DNA of 64,000 nt. Origin: Candidatus Ruthia magnifica str. Cm (Calyptogena magnifica). GTDB taxonomy: Bacteria; Pseudomonadota; Gammaproteobacteria; PS1; Pseudothioglobaceae. Under the pieces are notes generated by a model. That model was not told the DNA's origin. It saw nothing but the letters and a program-made list of their open reading frames with translations, and made no database searches. The first letter of the stretch is position 1; each line of letters begins with the position of its first letter. The DNA lies in NCBI RefSeq assembly GCF_000015105.1, contig NC_008610.1, positions 806,001 to 870,000 of the forward strand, given 5' to 3'. Position numbers and translations under genes: made by a program. Of this stretch, positions 36,574-45,290 are shown one piece after another.

Positions 36574-36652
36574 ATTTATAAGGTGTTAATTATTGCTGAT
36601 AATTTGTAGTATTATATCTCTTTATTTTACGAATATTTAACTGGGAAATTTT

Positions 36653-37684
36653 ATGTTTGATTTTTTAAAAGGTCAAAGTCTTTCCATCGACTTGGGTACA
36701 GCTAATACATTAATTTATATGGATGGTGCTGTAGTACTTAATGAGCCATCAGTGGTTGCCATTCATAATGACAAAGGGTCGCTAGAATCAACTGTTATTG
36801 CTGTAGGTCAAGATGCTAAAAATATGCTAGGTAGAACACCAGGCTCTATTGAAGCTATCAGACCAATGAAAGATGGTGTTATTGCTGATTTTAAAATTAC
36901 TGAAAAAATGTTACAGCACTTTATTCGTAAGGTTTTGCGTTCTGGTTTTTTTTCACCCAGCCCTAAAGTACTTATTTGCGTGCCTTGTGGCGCAACTCAA
37001 GTTGAACGTCGTGCTATTAAAGAAAGTGCTGTTGGTGCTGGTGCGCGTGATGTTTATTTAATTGAGGAGCCAATGGCAGCAGCACTAGGTGCAGGTATGG
37101 CGATTGAAGAGGCTTCAGGTGCTATGGTTATTGATATTGGCGGTGGCACAACTGAAATTGCAATCATGTCATTAAATGGTATTGTATATTCTGACTCACT
37201 ACGCGTAGGTGGTGATGTATTTGATGACACGATTGTCAAATTCGTACGCCGTAAACACGGCATTATTATTGGTTACTCTACTGCTGAGAAAATCAAAGAA
37301 GAGGTTGGTTCTGCCTTTAAATCAAATGCTATTAAAAAAATTCAATTTAGGGGCCGTGATGTTGCCAAAGGCATTCCAGTGAGTTTCAACATAACCAATA
37401 CTGAAATTTTACAAGCCTTACAAGAACCACTTAAAATGATTGTTGGCGCTATTAGAACTGCGCTAGAGAAAACTCCACCAGAGTTAAGCTCTGACATTGC
37501 TGAAAATGGTTTAGTCCTCACAGGTGGTGGTGCACTTTTAGACGGCTTTGATAAGCTTATTGCTCAAGAAACCAATCTACCAGTGCGCATTGCTGACGAT
37601 CCACTCACTTGTGTTGCTCGTGGTGGTGGTGATGCGCTTAATATGATATCTGAACATAATATGGGATTTTTAGCTGTTGAGTAG
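36653..37684 (+). CDS. mreB: Rod shape-determining actin homologue MreB
   Basis: Actin-like ATPase forming membrane-bound filaments that guide lateral wall synthesis. The 343-residue product starts [20 protein letters not shown] with the membrane-binding amphipathic N-terminus and phosphate-1 loop, then [20 protein letters not shown], phosphate-2 loop [19 protein letters not shown] and the adenosine motif [16 protein letters not shown] near 285. Highly conserved and of normal length. It heads a four-gene run mreB-mreC-mreD-mrdA with short spacings. rodA, the glycosyltransferase partner of MrdA, is not downstream. Confidence 0.97.
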   Translation: MFDFLKGQSLSIDLGTANTLIYMDGAVVLNEPSVVAIHNDKGSLESTVIAVGQDAKNMLGRTPGSIEAIRPMKDGVIADFKITEKMLQHFIRKVLRSGFFSPSPKVLICVPCGATQVERRAIKESAVGAGARDVYLIEEPMAAALGAGMAIEEASGAMVIDIGGGTTEIAIMSLNGIVYSDSLRVGGDVFDDTIVKFVRRKHGIIIGYSTAEKIKEEVGSAFKSNAIKKIQFRGRDVAKGIPVSFNITNTEILQALQEPLKMIVGAIRTALEKTPPELSSDIAENGLVLTGGGALLDGFDKLIAQETNLPVRIADDPLTCVARGGGDALNMISEHNMGFLAVE

Positions 37685-37719
37685 TTAAATATTGATTAAC
37701 GATTGATCGGGTCGCCAAC

Positions 37720-38514
37720 ATGAAGTTTTTTAAACTTTTTATCCCTGTCATTATCGCTATACTACTTATACTATCTGATTATAAGTTCTCATATCTTAAC
37801 TACCTAAGACAACCAATTGCAACCCTAATATCACCTATCTATATGATGGTAAATTTACCTTCAAAAATTTATATTTGGATTGATGAGCAAGGTACTAGCA
37901 AAGATCAATTAATTAGAAATAATAATAATTTACACCGTAAACTATTAAAACTCAAAGCTAAATTACAAACCTATAACGCTTTAACGCTCGAGAATAAAAA
38001 ACTTCAAGCGCTTTTAGATTCAAGTTATACCGTCAAGCAACAAAATTTTATCTTGGCAAGAATAAGTGCACTCAGCCAATCTAGGCTTAAAAAACAAATT
38101 ATTATTGACAAAGGTAGTAGTAACGGTATTAAGGTTGGTCAAGTTGCTTTAAGCGCTAAAGGTATTATTGGACAAGTATCGCGAACAACGCCGCTATATT
38201 CAACCATATTAATGGTCAGCGATCCTACGCAACACGTGCCTGTTAAAAATGAACGTAATAGTATTCGTGGTATTAGCAGGGGTGTTGCTGAAAACAATCA
38301 TCTACTAAATGTTGAATTTATCGAGCCTAATTTGGACGTTAAAGTGGGCGATATATTTCTAAGTAGCTCAATCGGTTCAAAATTTCCTAATGGATATCCA
38401 TTAGGAACAGTAATTCGCGTAGAAAAACACCAAAACGAGCCTTTCTTGCATATCCAATTAAAACCTACTCAAGCACTAGAGCAACTAGAATTTGTCATTA
38501 TTGTGACCGATTAA
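37720..38514 (+). CDS. mreC: Rod shape-determining protein MreC
   Basis: Bitopic periplasmic scaffold that links MreB to penicillin-binding protein 2. The 264-residue product has one membrane segment at about 5-24, a coiled coil at about 63-107 (heptads in RNNNNLHRKLLKLKAKLQTY), then the two beta-barrel domains with KQIIIDKGSSNGIKVGQVAL, DPTQHVPVKNERNSIRGI and KVGDIFLSSSIGSKFPNGYP. The last two motifs identify MreC. It lies 35 bases after mreB and three bases before mreD. Confidence 0.94.
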   Translation: MKFFKLFIPVIIAILLILSDYKFSYLNYLRQPIATLISPIYMMVNLPSKIYIWIDEQGTSKDQLIRNNNNLHRKLLKLKAKLQTYNALTLENKKLQALLDSSYTVKQQNFILARISALSQSRLKKQIIIDKGSSNGIKVGQVALSAKGIIGQVSRTTPLYSTILMVSDPTQHVPVKNERNSIRGISRGVAENNHLLNVEFIEPNLDVKVGDIFLSSSIGSKFPNGYPLGTVIRVEKHQNEPFLHIQLKPTQALEQLEFVIIVTD

Positions 38515-38517
38515 CCA

Positions 38518-38985
38518 ATGAACATACTGGACCCTTATATATTTCTAATTAAGATTACGTTTTTTGCATTAATTTTAAGTGTAATACCCTTAAATGACAT
38601 ATTATTAGATGCATCTGCATTTTGGTTGTTACTTTTTTATATCTACTGGTTGGTATATTTTCCAACCAAAAATAAATTTTTTATTGCACTAATTCTTGGC
38701 GTGCTTGTTGATGTTTTACATGGTGATATTTTGGGACAAAATGCCTTGGCACTCATATTTAGCAGTCTATTTATTAGTAATGTCAAACAATCATTTTTTG
38801 TATCCAACTTAAGTACTCAACAAATCTATGTGTTTATATCTAGTAGTATTTATCTAGCATTTTTCTTACTAACCTTTGTATTAACACAAGATTTTATCAT
38901 CAACTATTATTTATTTTTAGCGCCGTTTACTAGCGCATTGGCTTGGCCAATCGTTCGGTTTTTATTATCAAAATGCAAGGTATAA
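38518..38985 (+). CDS. mreD: Rod shape-determining protein MreD
   Basis: Small inner-membrane component of the elongasome. The 155-residue product is almost entirely hydrophobic, with about five membrane helices, and has the short family motif IALILGVLVDVLHGDILGQN near 60-80 (G..D......LG). Sequence is otherwise poorly conserved in this family, so position between mreC and mrdA carries much of the call. Its stop overlaps the start chosen for mrdA. Confidence 0.87.
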   Translation: MNILDPYIFLIKITFFALILSVIPLNDILLDASAFWLLLFYIYWLVYFPTKNKFFIALILGVLVDVLHGDILGQNALALIFSSLFISNVKQSFFVSNLSTQQIYVFISSSIYLAFFLLTFVLTQDFIINYYLFLAPFTSALAWPIVRFLLSKCKV

Positions 38986-40823
38986 ATAATACTAAATTTG
39001 AAAACAAAACATTCTTTTATAGAATGAAGTTAGCGCTTATTTTTATGTTTTTACTAACTACTTTGTTAGTGATTAGAATTTACAATTTACAAATAGTAAA
39101 TCATGAATATTACTTAGAAGAAGCCTTGGGTAACCAAATGCATACTCTACCCATAACACCCAGTAGAGGAAAAATATTTGATCGCCATGGTAATATTTTA
39201 GCTACTAATAAGCTGGCATTTCGACTAACCTTAACACAAGAAAAAACTAAAAATATTATTAAAACACTACAACAACTTAAACAATCTGGTTTTATCAACG
39301 ATAATGACATCAAAATCTTTAATAAAAATGCAAAGCGTTATCAAAAATTTCATAGCATCCCAATCAAATATAACCTTAATGAGACTCAGGTTGCAAAATT
39401 CTTAATTAACAACACTTTTATTGGCGTAGATATAGAACCTTATTTTCATAGAATTTATCCCAATCAAGATTCCGGCGTTCATGTCATTGGTTATGTTTCC
39501 AGAATGACTAAGAAAGACAAAAAAAATTACGATAAGAAAAACTATTTAGGAACCTTATTTGTAGGTAAAACTGGCATTGAAAAACAATACGAAATACTAC
39601 TGCATGGCACTAATGGCTTACAACAAATTGAGCGAAATGTAAATGGCAGAGTTATTGACACCAAAATTATTAAACCTGCTATTTCTGGTGAGAATTTATA
39701 TCTAAGCATTGACTTAGATATGCAAAAAAAAGCAGAAACATTACTTAAGGGAAAACGTGGTTCAATTGTAGTTATAGATATTAGAAACGGAGAAATATTA
39801 ACGCTAGTTAGTACGCCCATCTATAATCCAAACTGGTTTGTTAATGGTATATCACATACTAACTATAACCAGCTACAAACTTCAGCAAATATCCCTCAAC
39901 TTAACCGTGCCGTTCAAGGGCTATATCCACCAGGATCTACGATTAAACCTATGGTAGCTCTAGTAGGTTTGGAAGAAGGAGTTATTACTAATAAAAGTAG
40001 TATATTCTGCCCAGGTTATTATAAATTACCCAACGTTAAACGCAAATTTAACGACTGGAAAAAAATAGGACATGGGCACGTAAATGTTAAAGACTCAATC
40101 GCACAATCGTGTGATGTTTTTTTTTATGATTTGGCAGATAAGTTGGGTATTGATAAATTACACGATAATTTAGACTTATTTAATTTTGGCCGAAAAACAA
40201 GCATTGATATTCCTGGAGAAAGTGCTGGTATTCTACCCTCTAAAGCTTGGAAAAAAATTAACAAAAATGAGCCTTGGTATCGAGGAGAGAGCTTAATTAC
40301 AGGTATTGGCCAAGGATTTATAGCTGTTACTCCTTTGCAGCTTGCAGTCGCCACAGCAGCGATTGCCAACAAGGGGCTTTTGTTTCGGCCGACCTTGCTT
40401 AAAAATACTCAGGTACCTGGAAATATAATCATTGAATCTAAGAAGAAAGATCATCATATACAAATTCCAATAAAAAATATTCAAAATTGGGAAGATGTAA
40501 TTGACGGCATGAAACAAGCCGTCTATGGTCCTAAAGGCACTGCTAGAAGACTCAATAATGGTTTAACCTATAGTTTGGCTGGAAAAACTGGAACTGCACA
40601 AGTATTCGGTCTTGACGCTAAAGAGCAATATATTGCAGAAAAACTTGATGAAAAATTACGAGATCATGCTTTATTTACTGGCTTTGCCCCTATTGAAAAC
40701 CCAGAAATAGTTATCGCTATTATTGTTGAAAATGCAGGCAATGGTAGCTCAAAAGCAGCACCAATTGCACGTCAAGTGTTTGATGTGTATTTTAACAAAC
40801 AACTAAATAATACTTTTCCTTAA
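38973..40823 (+). CDS. mrdA: Penicillin-binding protein 2, elongation transpeptidase
   Basis: Transpeptidase that crosslinks peptidoglycan during cell elongation. From the ATG at 38973 (overlapping the mreD stop; 616 residues) it has a membrane anchor at about 18-38, the dimerisation domain with TPSRGKIFDRHGNILATN, and the transpeptidase: catalytic Ser in YPPGSTIKPMVAL near 317, the second motif in AQSCDVFFYDLADK near 375 (SxN form SCD) and KTGTAQVFG near 530. An in-frame TTG at 38943 is unlikely because it would overlap mreD further. A T9 run falls in the second motif (40117-40125). No rodA follows, unlike most mre operons. Confidence 0.95.
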   Translation: MQGINNTKFENKTFFYRMKLALIFMFLLTTLLVIRIYNLQIVNHEYYLEEALGNQMHTLPITPSRGKIFDRHGNILATNKLAFRLTLTQEKTKNIIKTLQQLKQSGFINDNDIKIFNKNAKRYQKFHSIPIKYNLNETQVAKFLINNTFIGVDIEPYFHRIYPNQDSGVHVIGYVSRMTKKDKKNYDKKNYLGTLFVGKTGIEKQYEILLHGTNGLQQIERNVNGRVIDTKIIKPAISGENLYLSIDLDMQKKAETLLKGKRGSIVVIDIRNGEILTLVSTPIYNPNWFVNGISHTNYNQLQTSANIPQLNRAVQGLYPPGSTIKPMVALVGLEEGVITNKSSIFCPGYYKLPNVKRKFNDWKKIGHGHVNVKDSIAQSCDVFFYDLADKLGIDKLHDNLDLFNFGRKTSIDIPGESAGILPSKAWKKINKNEPWYRGESLITGIGQGFIAVTPLQLAVATAAIANKGLLFRPTLLKNTQVPGNIIIESKKKDHHIQIPIKNIQNWEDVIDGMKQAVYGPKGTARRLNNGLTYSLAGKTGTAQVFGLDAKEQYIAEKLDEKLRDHALFTGFAPIENPEIVIAIIVENAGNGSSKAAPIARQVFDVYFNKQLNNTFP

Positions 40824-40959
40824 TAAATCTCGTTTAATTTAAAATGTTAAAGTTTGCATTTTAAATTGGTCTAATTGTGTCTGGTTAATTTTATTATACA
40901 AAATAATAATTTTAACTTCAGGTGAGCTGCTTTCTAAGGTTGTTAGTAAGAACTCAATT
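40824..40959. other. Spacer between mrdA and the tgt relic
   Basis: AT-rich with no clear terminator. It is too short to hide a rodA gene, which normally follows mrdA. Confidence 0.5.
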
Positions 40960-41608
40960 CAATTTACTTATCTTATCTCGAAGCTCTGGATTGTGACTAA
41001 ATTTAGCCACCAACACTTGATAGATAATTTTCAATACTTCCATTATCTCTTCTTTGGACTCATCCACATTCAACTCTCCCATGCAAAACCACAACCGGTC
41101 AAACCCTATTTCAGCCGATTATGCTCATTTTTTAAGCGCTACAACCCAATATAAAGACAATTTCATAGATTAATTAGCTTTTATTTTATTAGCAGGATAA
41201 GGTGTACACTCATCAAAAATAATAACAATATCTGAGCCGAGTCTATATTAAATTTACATAGATTCTTCTGGATTTATAAAAATCTTTGTCTCATCTTTGG
41301 GTGAACAAAAATACACACTTTTTTATTAATTTTTCTTATCTCTACCAAACTGAACACCTAAAAACCACAAGAATCCGTTAGTATCAGACTTGCCAGTACA
41401 TAACGTGCAAATATTCATGCTCCTTAATAACATCTGTGCCTAGTATAATTGCCAAGAAAGGTGCTCCATAAAATAATTTATGCATCACTTCTTCTGGTGT
41501 CATAGCTTTAACTGTATCATAGCTACTAACTGGCATAAACTCTGAAATATCAAACGCCACTCTCCCTGTCAAAAATTATTTTACTACGATTGTTAATTCA
41601 AATTTCAT
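40960..41608 (-). pseudogene. tgt: Dead queuine tRNA-ribosyltransferase gene
   Basis: The ATG at 41608 starts KFELTIVVK, a stop, then SEFMPVSSYDTVKAMTPEEV matching the TGT N-terminal core (AFMPVGTYGTVKAMTPEE). About 80 residues on, after stops and frame changes, it reads INPEESM, LGSDIVIIFDECTPYPAN (the catalytic DECTPYP with the nucleophilic region), SMKLSLYW, then AEIGFDR and ELNVDESKEEIMEVLK, as in TGT ([22 protein letters not shown]). From there the match is lost; the same frame continues KIIYQVLVAKFSHNPELRDK, which resembles a NADAR-domain end and may be a deletion junction. The C-terminal zinc site is absent. The gene made queuosine in tRNA. Confidence 0.8.
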
Positions 41609-43394
41609 CACTTTTTTCATTAACTTGTAACCGCCATAATTTGGCATATTCACCATTAAATTCCAACAACTGAGCATGTGTGCCACTTTCCTGCACTTGT
41701 CCATCACCAAGCACAATAATTTTATCACTATCAACAATGGTAGAAAGACGGTGTGCAATTACTAAAATAGTATGCTTTCTAGACAACTCTTTTAATGACT
41801 TTTGCACCATCCTTTCTGAATAGGAATCTAGTGCCGATGTTGCTTCATCAAAAATTAGAATGGGTGGAGTTTTTAAAAGCACTCTAGCAATCGCCAAACG
41901 CTGTTTTTCACCACCAGAAAGCTTCAGCCCACGTTCACCAACTAACGTATCATAGCCCTCAGGAAGCTTATCAATAAAGGTGTCAATAAAACTAAGCTTG
42001 GCTACTTTTTCTACTTCACATTGGCTTGCACCTTGTCTACCATAGGCGATATTATAATAAATACTTTCATTAAACATCACCGTATCTTGTGGCACAACGC
42101 CAATGACCGATTGTACTGAACGATGATCAAGAGTTTTGATATCTTGTCCATCAATTAAAATTTGGCCATTAATCACGTCATAAAATCTGAATAATAATTT
42201 GGCCAGTGTTGACTTTCCAGATCCAGATTGACCTACAATGGCTACTTTTTGTCCTGGATCAATGACAAAACTAACATCCTTCAATACTTTATCTTTGCCT
42301 TCATAGGCAAAAGAGATGTGCTTAAATTCGACCTTTCCTTGACTGATTTTTATTTTTGGTGCCTCTTTAGAACTACTCACATTTGGTTGACGATCAAGCA
42401 AATCAAACATATTATTCATGTCAATAAAATTATGCTTAATCTGCCGATACACAATCCCCAAAGAACCCAAAGGAATGAACAATTGTAGTAACAATGCTTG
42501 AATCATAATCATATCACCAAGACTCAAACTTTTATTAACCACACCCTGAGATGCTGAAATTAAAATGATGGTCACACCTACTGCAATAATTGCCCCTTGG
42601 ACAAAGTTAAGTGTCGTCATTGACGTAAAACTTTTCGTGGCAAAATTTTCCCAACGAATCATGATTTCATCGTAACGATTAACTTCAAAGTCTTCTTGAT
42701 TAAAATATTTAACCGTCTCATAGTTAATTAAACTATCCACTGCATTGGTATTGGCCTCAGATTGCATATCATTCATCTGATAACGATACTTCATCCGCCA
42801 AGTTGTAATAGCCAGTGTAAACCCGACATAAAAAATCACAGTCAATAATGAAATACTAGCAAAAAAAAAATCATAATTCAGCCACAAAATACCAATTACT
42901 AAGCATATCTCAAAAAATGAAGGAATAATATTAAACACAAAAATCGACAACAAGGTCGATACACTTTGAGTACCGCGGTCAATATCACGAGTAATACCAC
43001 CAATACGACGATCCAAATGGAAAGACAAATCCAGTGTGTGTAAATGCTTAAATACACCAAGTGCAATCAAATGCATCGCATGATAACGAACGCGCGCAAA
43101 AATCGCATCACGAAACTCATTAAATAACGAACTAGCAAGCCTAAGCGTACCATAAGCAAAAAGCAACCCTAATGGTAAAATCAGTAAAAGATTAGTTTGA
43201 TCTAAAGAGTCAACAATTTCTTTTAAAACAACAGGTACTGCAACATTAGCAAGCTTTGCAGCAATTAAAAATAACGTTGCCAAAATAACACGCACACGCA
43301 TTTTTAGTAAATAAGGTAGGAGCTTTTTTAAAACTTTAATATCTCTAGTTTTAAAATTATAAGCCTTGGTTTGTTTATCAGTACTACGCATCAT
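41598..43394 (-). CDS. ABC exporter of the Atm1/HMT1 half-transporter family
   Basis: Homodimeric ABC exporter; Atm1-like members export glutathione-linked sulfur or metal complexes. The 598-residue product has six membrane helices (about 35-310, opening LLPYLLKMRVRVILATLFLI and AAKLANVAVPVVLKEIVDSL, typical of Atm1) and an ATPase domain from about 355: Walker A VGQSGSGKSTLAKLLFRFYD, signature LKLSGGEKQRLAIARVLLK and Walker B ILIFDEATSALDS with the H-loop AHRLSTI. The reading frame includes a T10 run (42861-42870 as A10 on this strand) in the FFF of helix 4. The dead tgt gene begins inside its last codons. Confidence 0.92.
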   Translation of the reverse strand: MMRSTDKQTKAYNFKTRDIKVLKKLLPYLLKMRVRVILATLFLIAAKLANVAVPVVLKEIVDSLDQTNLLLILPLGLLFAYGTLRLASSLFNEFRDAIFARVRYHAMHLIALGVFKHLHTLDLSFHLDRRIGGITRDIDRGTQSVSTLLSIFVFNIIPSFFEICLVIGILWLNYDFFFASISLLTVIFYVGFTLAITTWRMKYRYQMNDMQSEANTNAVDSLINYETVKYFNQEDFEVNRYDEIMIRWENFATKSFTSMTTLNFVQGAIIAVGVTIILISASQGVVNKSLSLGDMIMIQALLLQLFIPLGSLGIVYRQIKHNFIDMNNMFDLLDRQPNVSSSKEAPKIKISQGKVEFKHISFAYEGKDKVLKDVSFVIDPGQKVAIVGQSGSGKSTLAKLLFRFYDVINGQILIDGQDIKTLDHRSVQSVIGVVPQDTVMFNESIYYNIAYGRQGASQCEVEKVAKLSFIDTFIDKLPEGYDTLVGERGLKLSGGEKQRLAIARVLLKTPPILIFDEATSALDSYSERMVQKSLKELSRKHTILVIAHRLSTIVDSDKIIVLGDGQVQESGTHAQLLEFNGEYAKLWRLQVNEKSDEI

Positions 43395-43801
43395 TTATCG
43401 GATAAAAATACACCTTTATCTTGCTCATACATCTCGTAATCATAAACGCTTTGCACAATATTTTCTTCATAATTTTTACATCTTGAGTATGCGTCATTAT
43501 GAACGCTATAAAAATAAGAATTCTAATAAAATTAATATTCAGTATATTACATAATTTGTAATTTTATTGGCGTTAATGAAAAATACACTAAATATGATAA
43601 TAAATGCAATTAATAGCAAAAATCTAAAAATTCCTAGTTTGTAAAAGATTGATTATTACATGCCGCTCAGTGTATAAATAAAATAATGAATACAATTTCT
43701 TAATAAGTGTATATTTTTAAATATTTTGGACATGCTTAACCACAAAAATCAATAAACCTATATAAACAATGATTTTCCAAACACCAATCTAAAAAGAATA
43801 T
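43395..43801. other. Eroded spacer upstream of the Atm1 gene
   Basis: No intact gene. Forward-strand frames from 43366 are interrupted. The reverse strand from about 43720 to 43800 may contain the last, degraded part of recA (GVWKIIVYIGLLI, compare SGAWYSYNGEKIGQG), weak evidence only. No promoter was resolved. Confidence 0.4.
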
Positions 43802-44147
43802 TTAATGAGCATAAAGCTTCATACTCAAATCAATTATTTCACTTTCAAGTGAAATCTCCTATTTATAAAGGATTTAAAATCCTGCTTGTTTGAAAAGTAA
43901 TGTGACTTTATTTTTTAATACTTAAAACACGTATTTCATTGCCTGGTTTTTCATCTCAGCAATCATCTACAATATCAGTGTTATTTTACCTGATAACTCA
44001 GGACCATAAATTTAGGTTACTCCTAGATAGATCGCCATCTTAAACTGCCTGTAGAAACTACCTCATATCGCTTTGAGCTTAATCCTCGCCAAAAAACATA
44101 ACTGAGTTTTTGTCAAATTGCTTATCAATCTGCGTAAAAGCTGTCAT
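43802..44147 (-). pseudogene. recA: Dead, internally deleted recA
   Basis: Reverse strand from ATG 44147: TAFTQIDKQFDKNSVMFFGE matches QIEKQFGKGSIMRLGE of RecA, then a stop, YEVVSTGSL (RecA ISTGSL), a frame change, IYGPELSGKITLIL and MIAE (RecA IYGPESSGKTTLTLQVIAE; Walker A mutated). About 170 codons of the central ATPase are then missing, the sequence jumping to GNEIRVLSIK, LKNKVTLLFKQAGF and ISLESEIIDLSMKL (RecA [22 protein letters not shown] and ISREGEIIDLGVKL). Order and motif agreement are too extended for chance. The recombinase, which drives homologous recombination and the SOS response, is therefore lost here. Confidence 0.85.
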
Positions 44148-44240
44148 TAGGACTTATTTTTTCTATTCATCTACATTGTTTCTTCTAGGTAAAATGTTGT
44201 TAATTCTTATGTAAACTGTTTTCATAATTGTATCTGAAAT
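44148..44240. promoter_or_regulatory. Spacer upstream of ribD, likely holding its promoter
   Basis: About 90 bases between the recA relic and ribD. The stretch TTGTTAATTCTTATGTAAACTG (20 bases or fewer quoted in parts: TTGTTA about 44199, and TATGTAAACT downstream) includes a possible -35 followed by a poor -10. Motif quality is low. Confidence 0.3.
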
Positions 44241-45290
44241 ATGTCAGCAACTTTTTCAAAAAATGACACTCAAAATATGGTGATTGCTCTCAAACTTGCC
44301 AGCCAAGGAAAATACGGTGTAAAGTCCAATCCTATGGTCGGTTGTGTGATTGTAAAACATACAAAAATTATTGCCAAAGGCTACCACCAAACCTTTGGTA
44401 AAGCGCACGGGGAAATTAACGCCTTACAACAAATTAACCACCAAGCTCAGGGTGCTACATTTTACGTCACCTTAGAACCTTGTTCACATCAAGGAAAAAC
44501 TCCATCTTGTGCACAAGCCATTATTCACTCAGGCGTTAAAAAAGTTATTATTGCTATGCTTGATCCCAATCCACTGGTCAATGGTAAAGGCGTTGTCATG
44601 CTTGAAAATGCAGGTATTGAAGTTAAAATTGGCTTGTTAGAAAATGATGCATTAACTCTTAATCAAGGATTTATCAAATACATGAAAACCAATAAACCTT
44701 TTGTGCGTTGCAAAATAGCCATGAGTCTTGATGGCAAAACCTCAATGAGCTCAGGTGAAAGTAAATGGATTACTTCAGAAGTCACAAGATTGGACGTACA
44801 AAAACTACGCGCTAACCATCAAGCAATTATGACTGGATCGGGCACAATTATTAATGACAACCCTTTAATGACAGTGCGTCTTGATAATATCAATTTAACG
44901 CCACTACGTGTTGTGATTGATAGTAAAAATCAAATAACAAATACCTCCCTTAATATATTTAACGCCGACGCACCAACACTAATCTTAAACCCAACCAACA
45001 CTAAAACACTTTCCTCTGGAAAACTGGACCTTGGTAATGTTTTAACTCAATTAGGCAATCAAGGCATTAACAATGTCTTACTTGAAGCGGGGCCTAAATT
45101 AATCGGTTCTATGATTAAAAGCAACTTAATTGATGAATTTATTATTTATATGGCACCCATATTGATGGGTAGTAATGCCAATTCAATGCTTAATCTAGTT
45201 ATTAAAAATATGGCTCATAAAATTAAGTTGAATATTGTTGATGTTAGAATGGTGAGTAATGACATAAAAATAACAGCCACTTTAAAATGA
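44241..45290 (+). CDS. ribD: Riboflavin biosynthesis bifunctional deaminase/reductase
   Basis: Carries out the deamination and side-chain reduction of the riboflavin pathway. The 349-residue product has a zinc-cytidine-deaminase-type domain (about 1-145) with GKAHGEINALQQI as the HxE motif and LEPCSHQGKTPSCAQAII as the PCxxxGKTPxC motif, both intact, then the reductase domain with FVRCKIAMSLDGKTSMSSGE, SKWITS, GSGTIINDNPLMTVR and LLEAGPKLIGSMI. Length is normal. The last codon overlaps the coaBC start (ATGA), so the two cofactor genes are coupled. No riboswitch was seen upstream. Confidence 0.95.
   Translation: MSATFSKNDTQNMVIALKLASQGKYGVKSNPMVGCVIVKHTKIIAKGYHQTFGKAHGEINALQQINHQAQGATFYVTLEPCSHQGKTPSCAQAIIHSGVKKVIIAMLDPNPLVNGKGVVMLENAGIEVKIGLLENDALTLNQGFIKYMKTNKPFVRCKIAMSLDGKTSMSSGESKWITSEVTRLDVQKLRANHQAIMTGSGTIINDNPLMTVRLDNINLTPLRVVIDSKNQITNTSLNIFNADAPTLILNPTNTKTLSSGKLDLGNVLTQLGNQGINNVLLEAGPKLIGSMIKSNLIDEFIIYMAPILMGSNANSMLNLVIKNMAHKIKLNIVDVRMVSNDIKITATLK

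Noticed and set aside
41384-41572. A 62-codon reverse-strand frame as a small hypothetical protein
   Set aside because: It is the N-terminal core of the tgt relic; the frame is broken on both sides.
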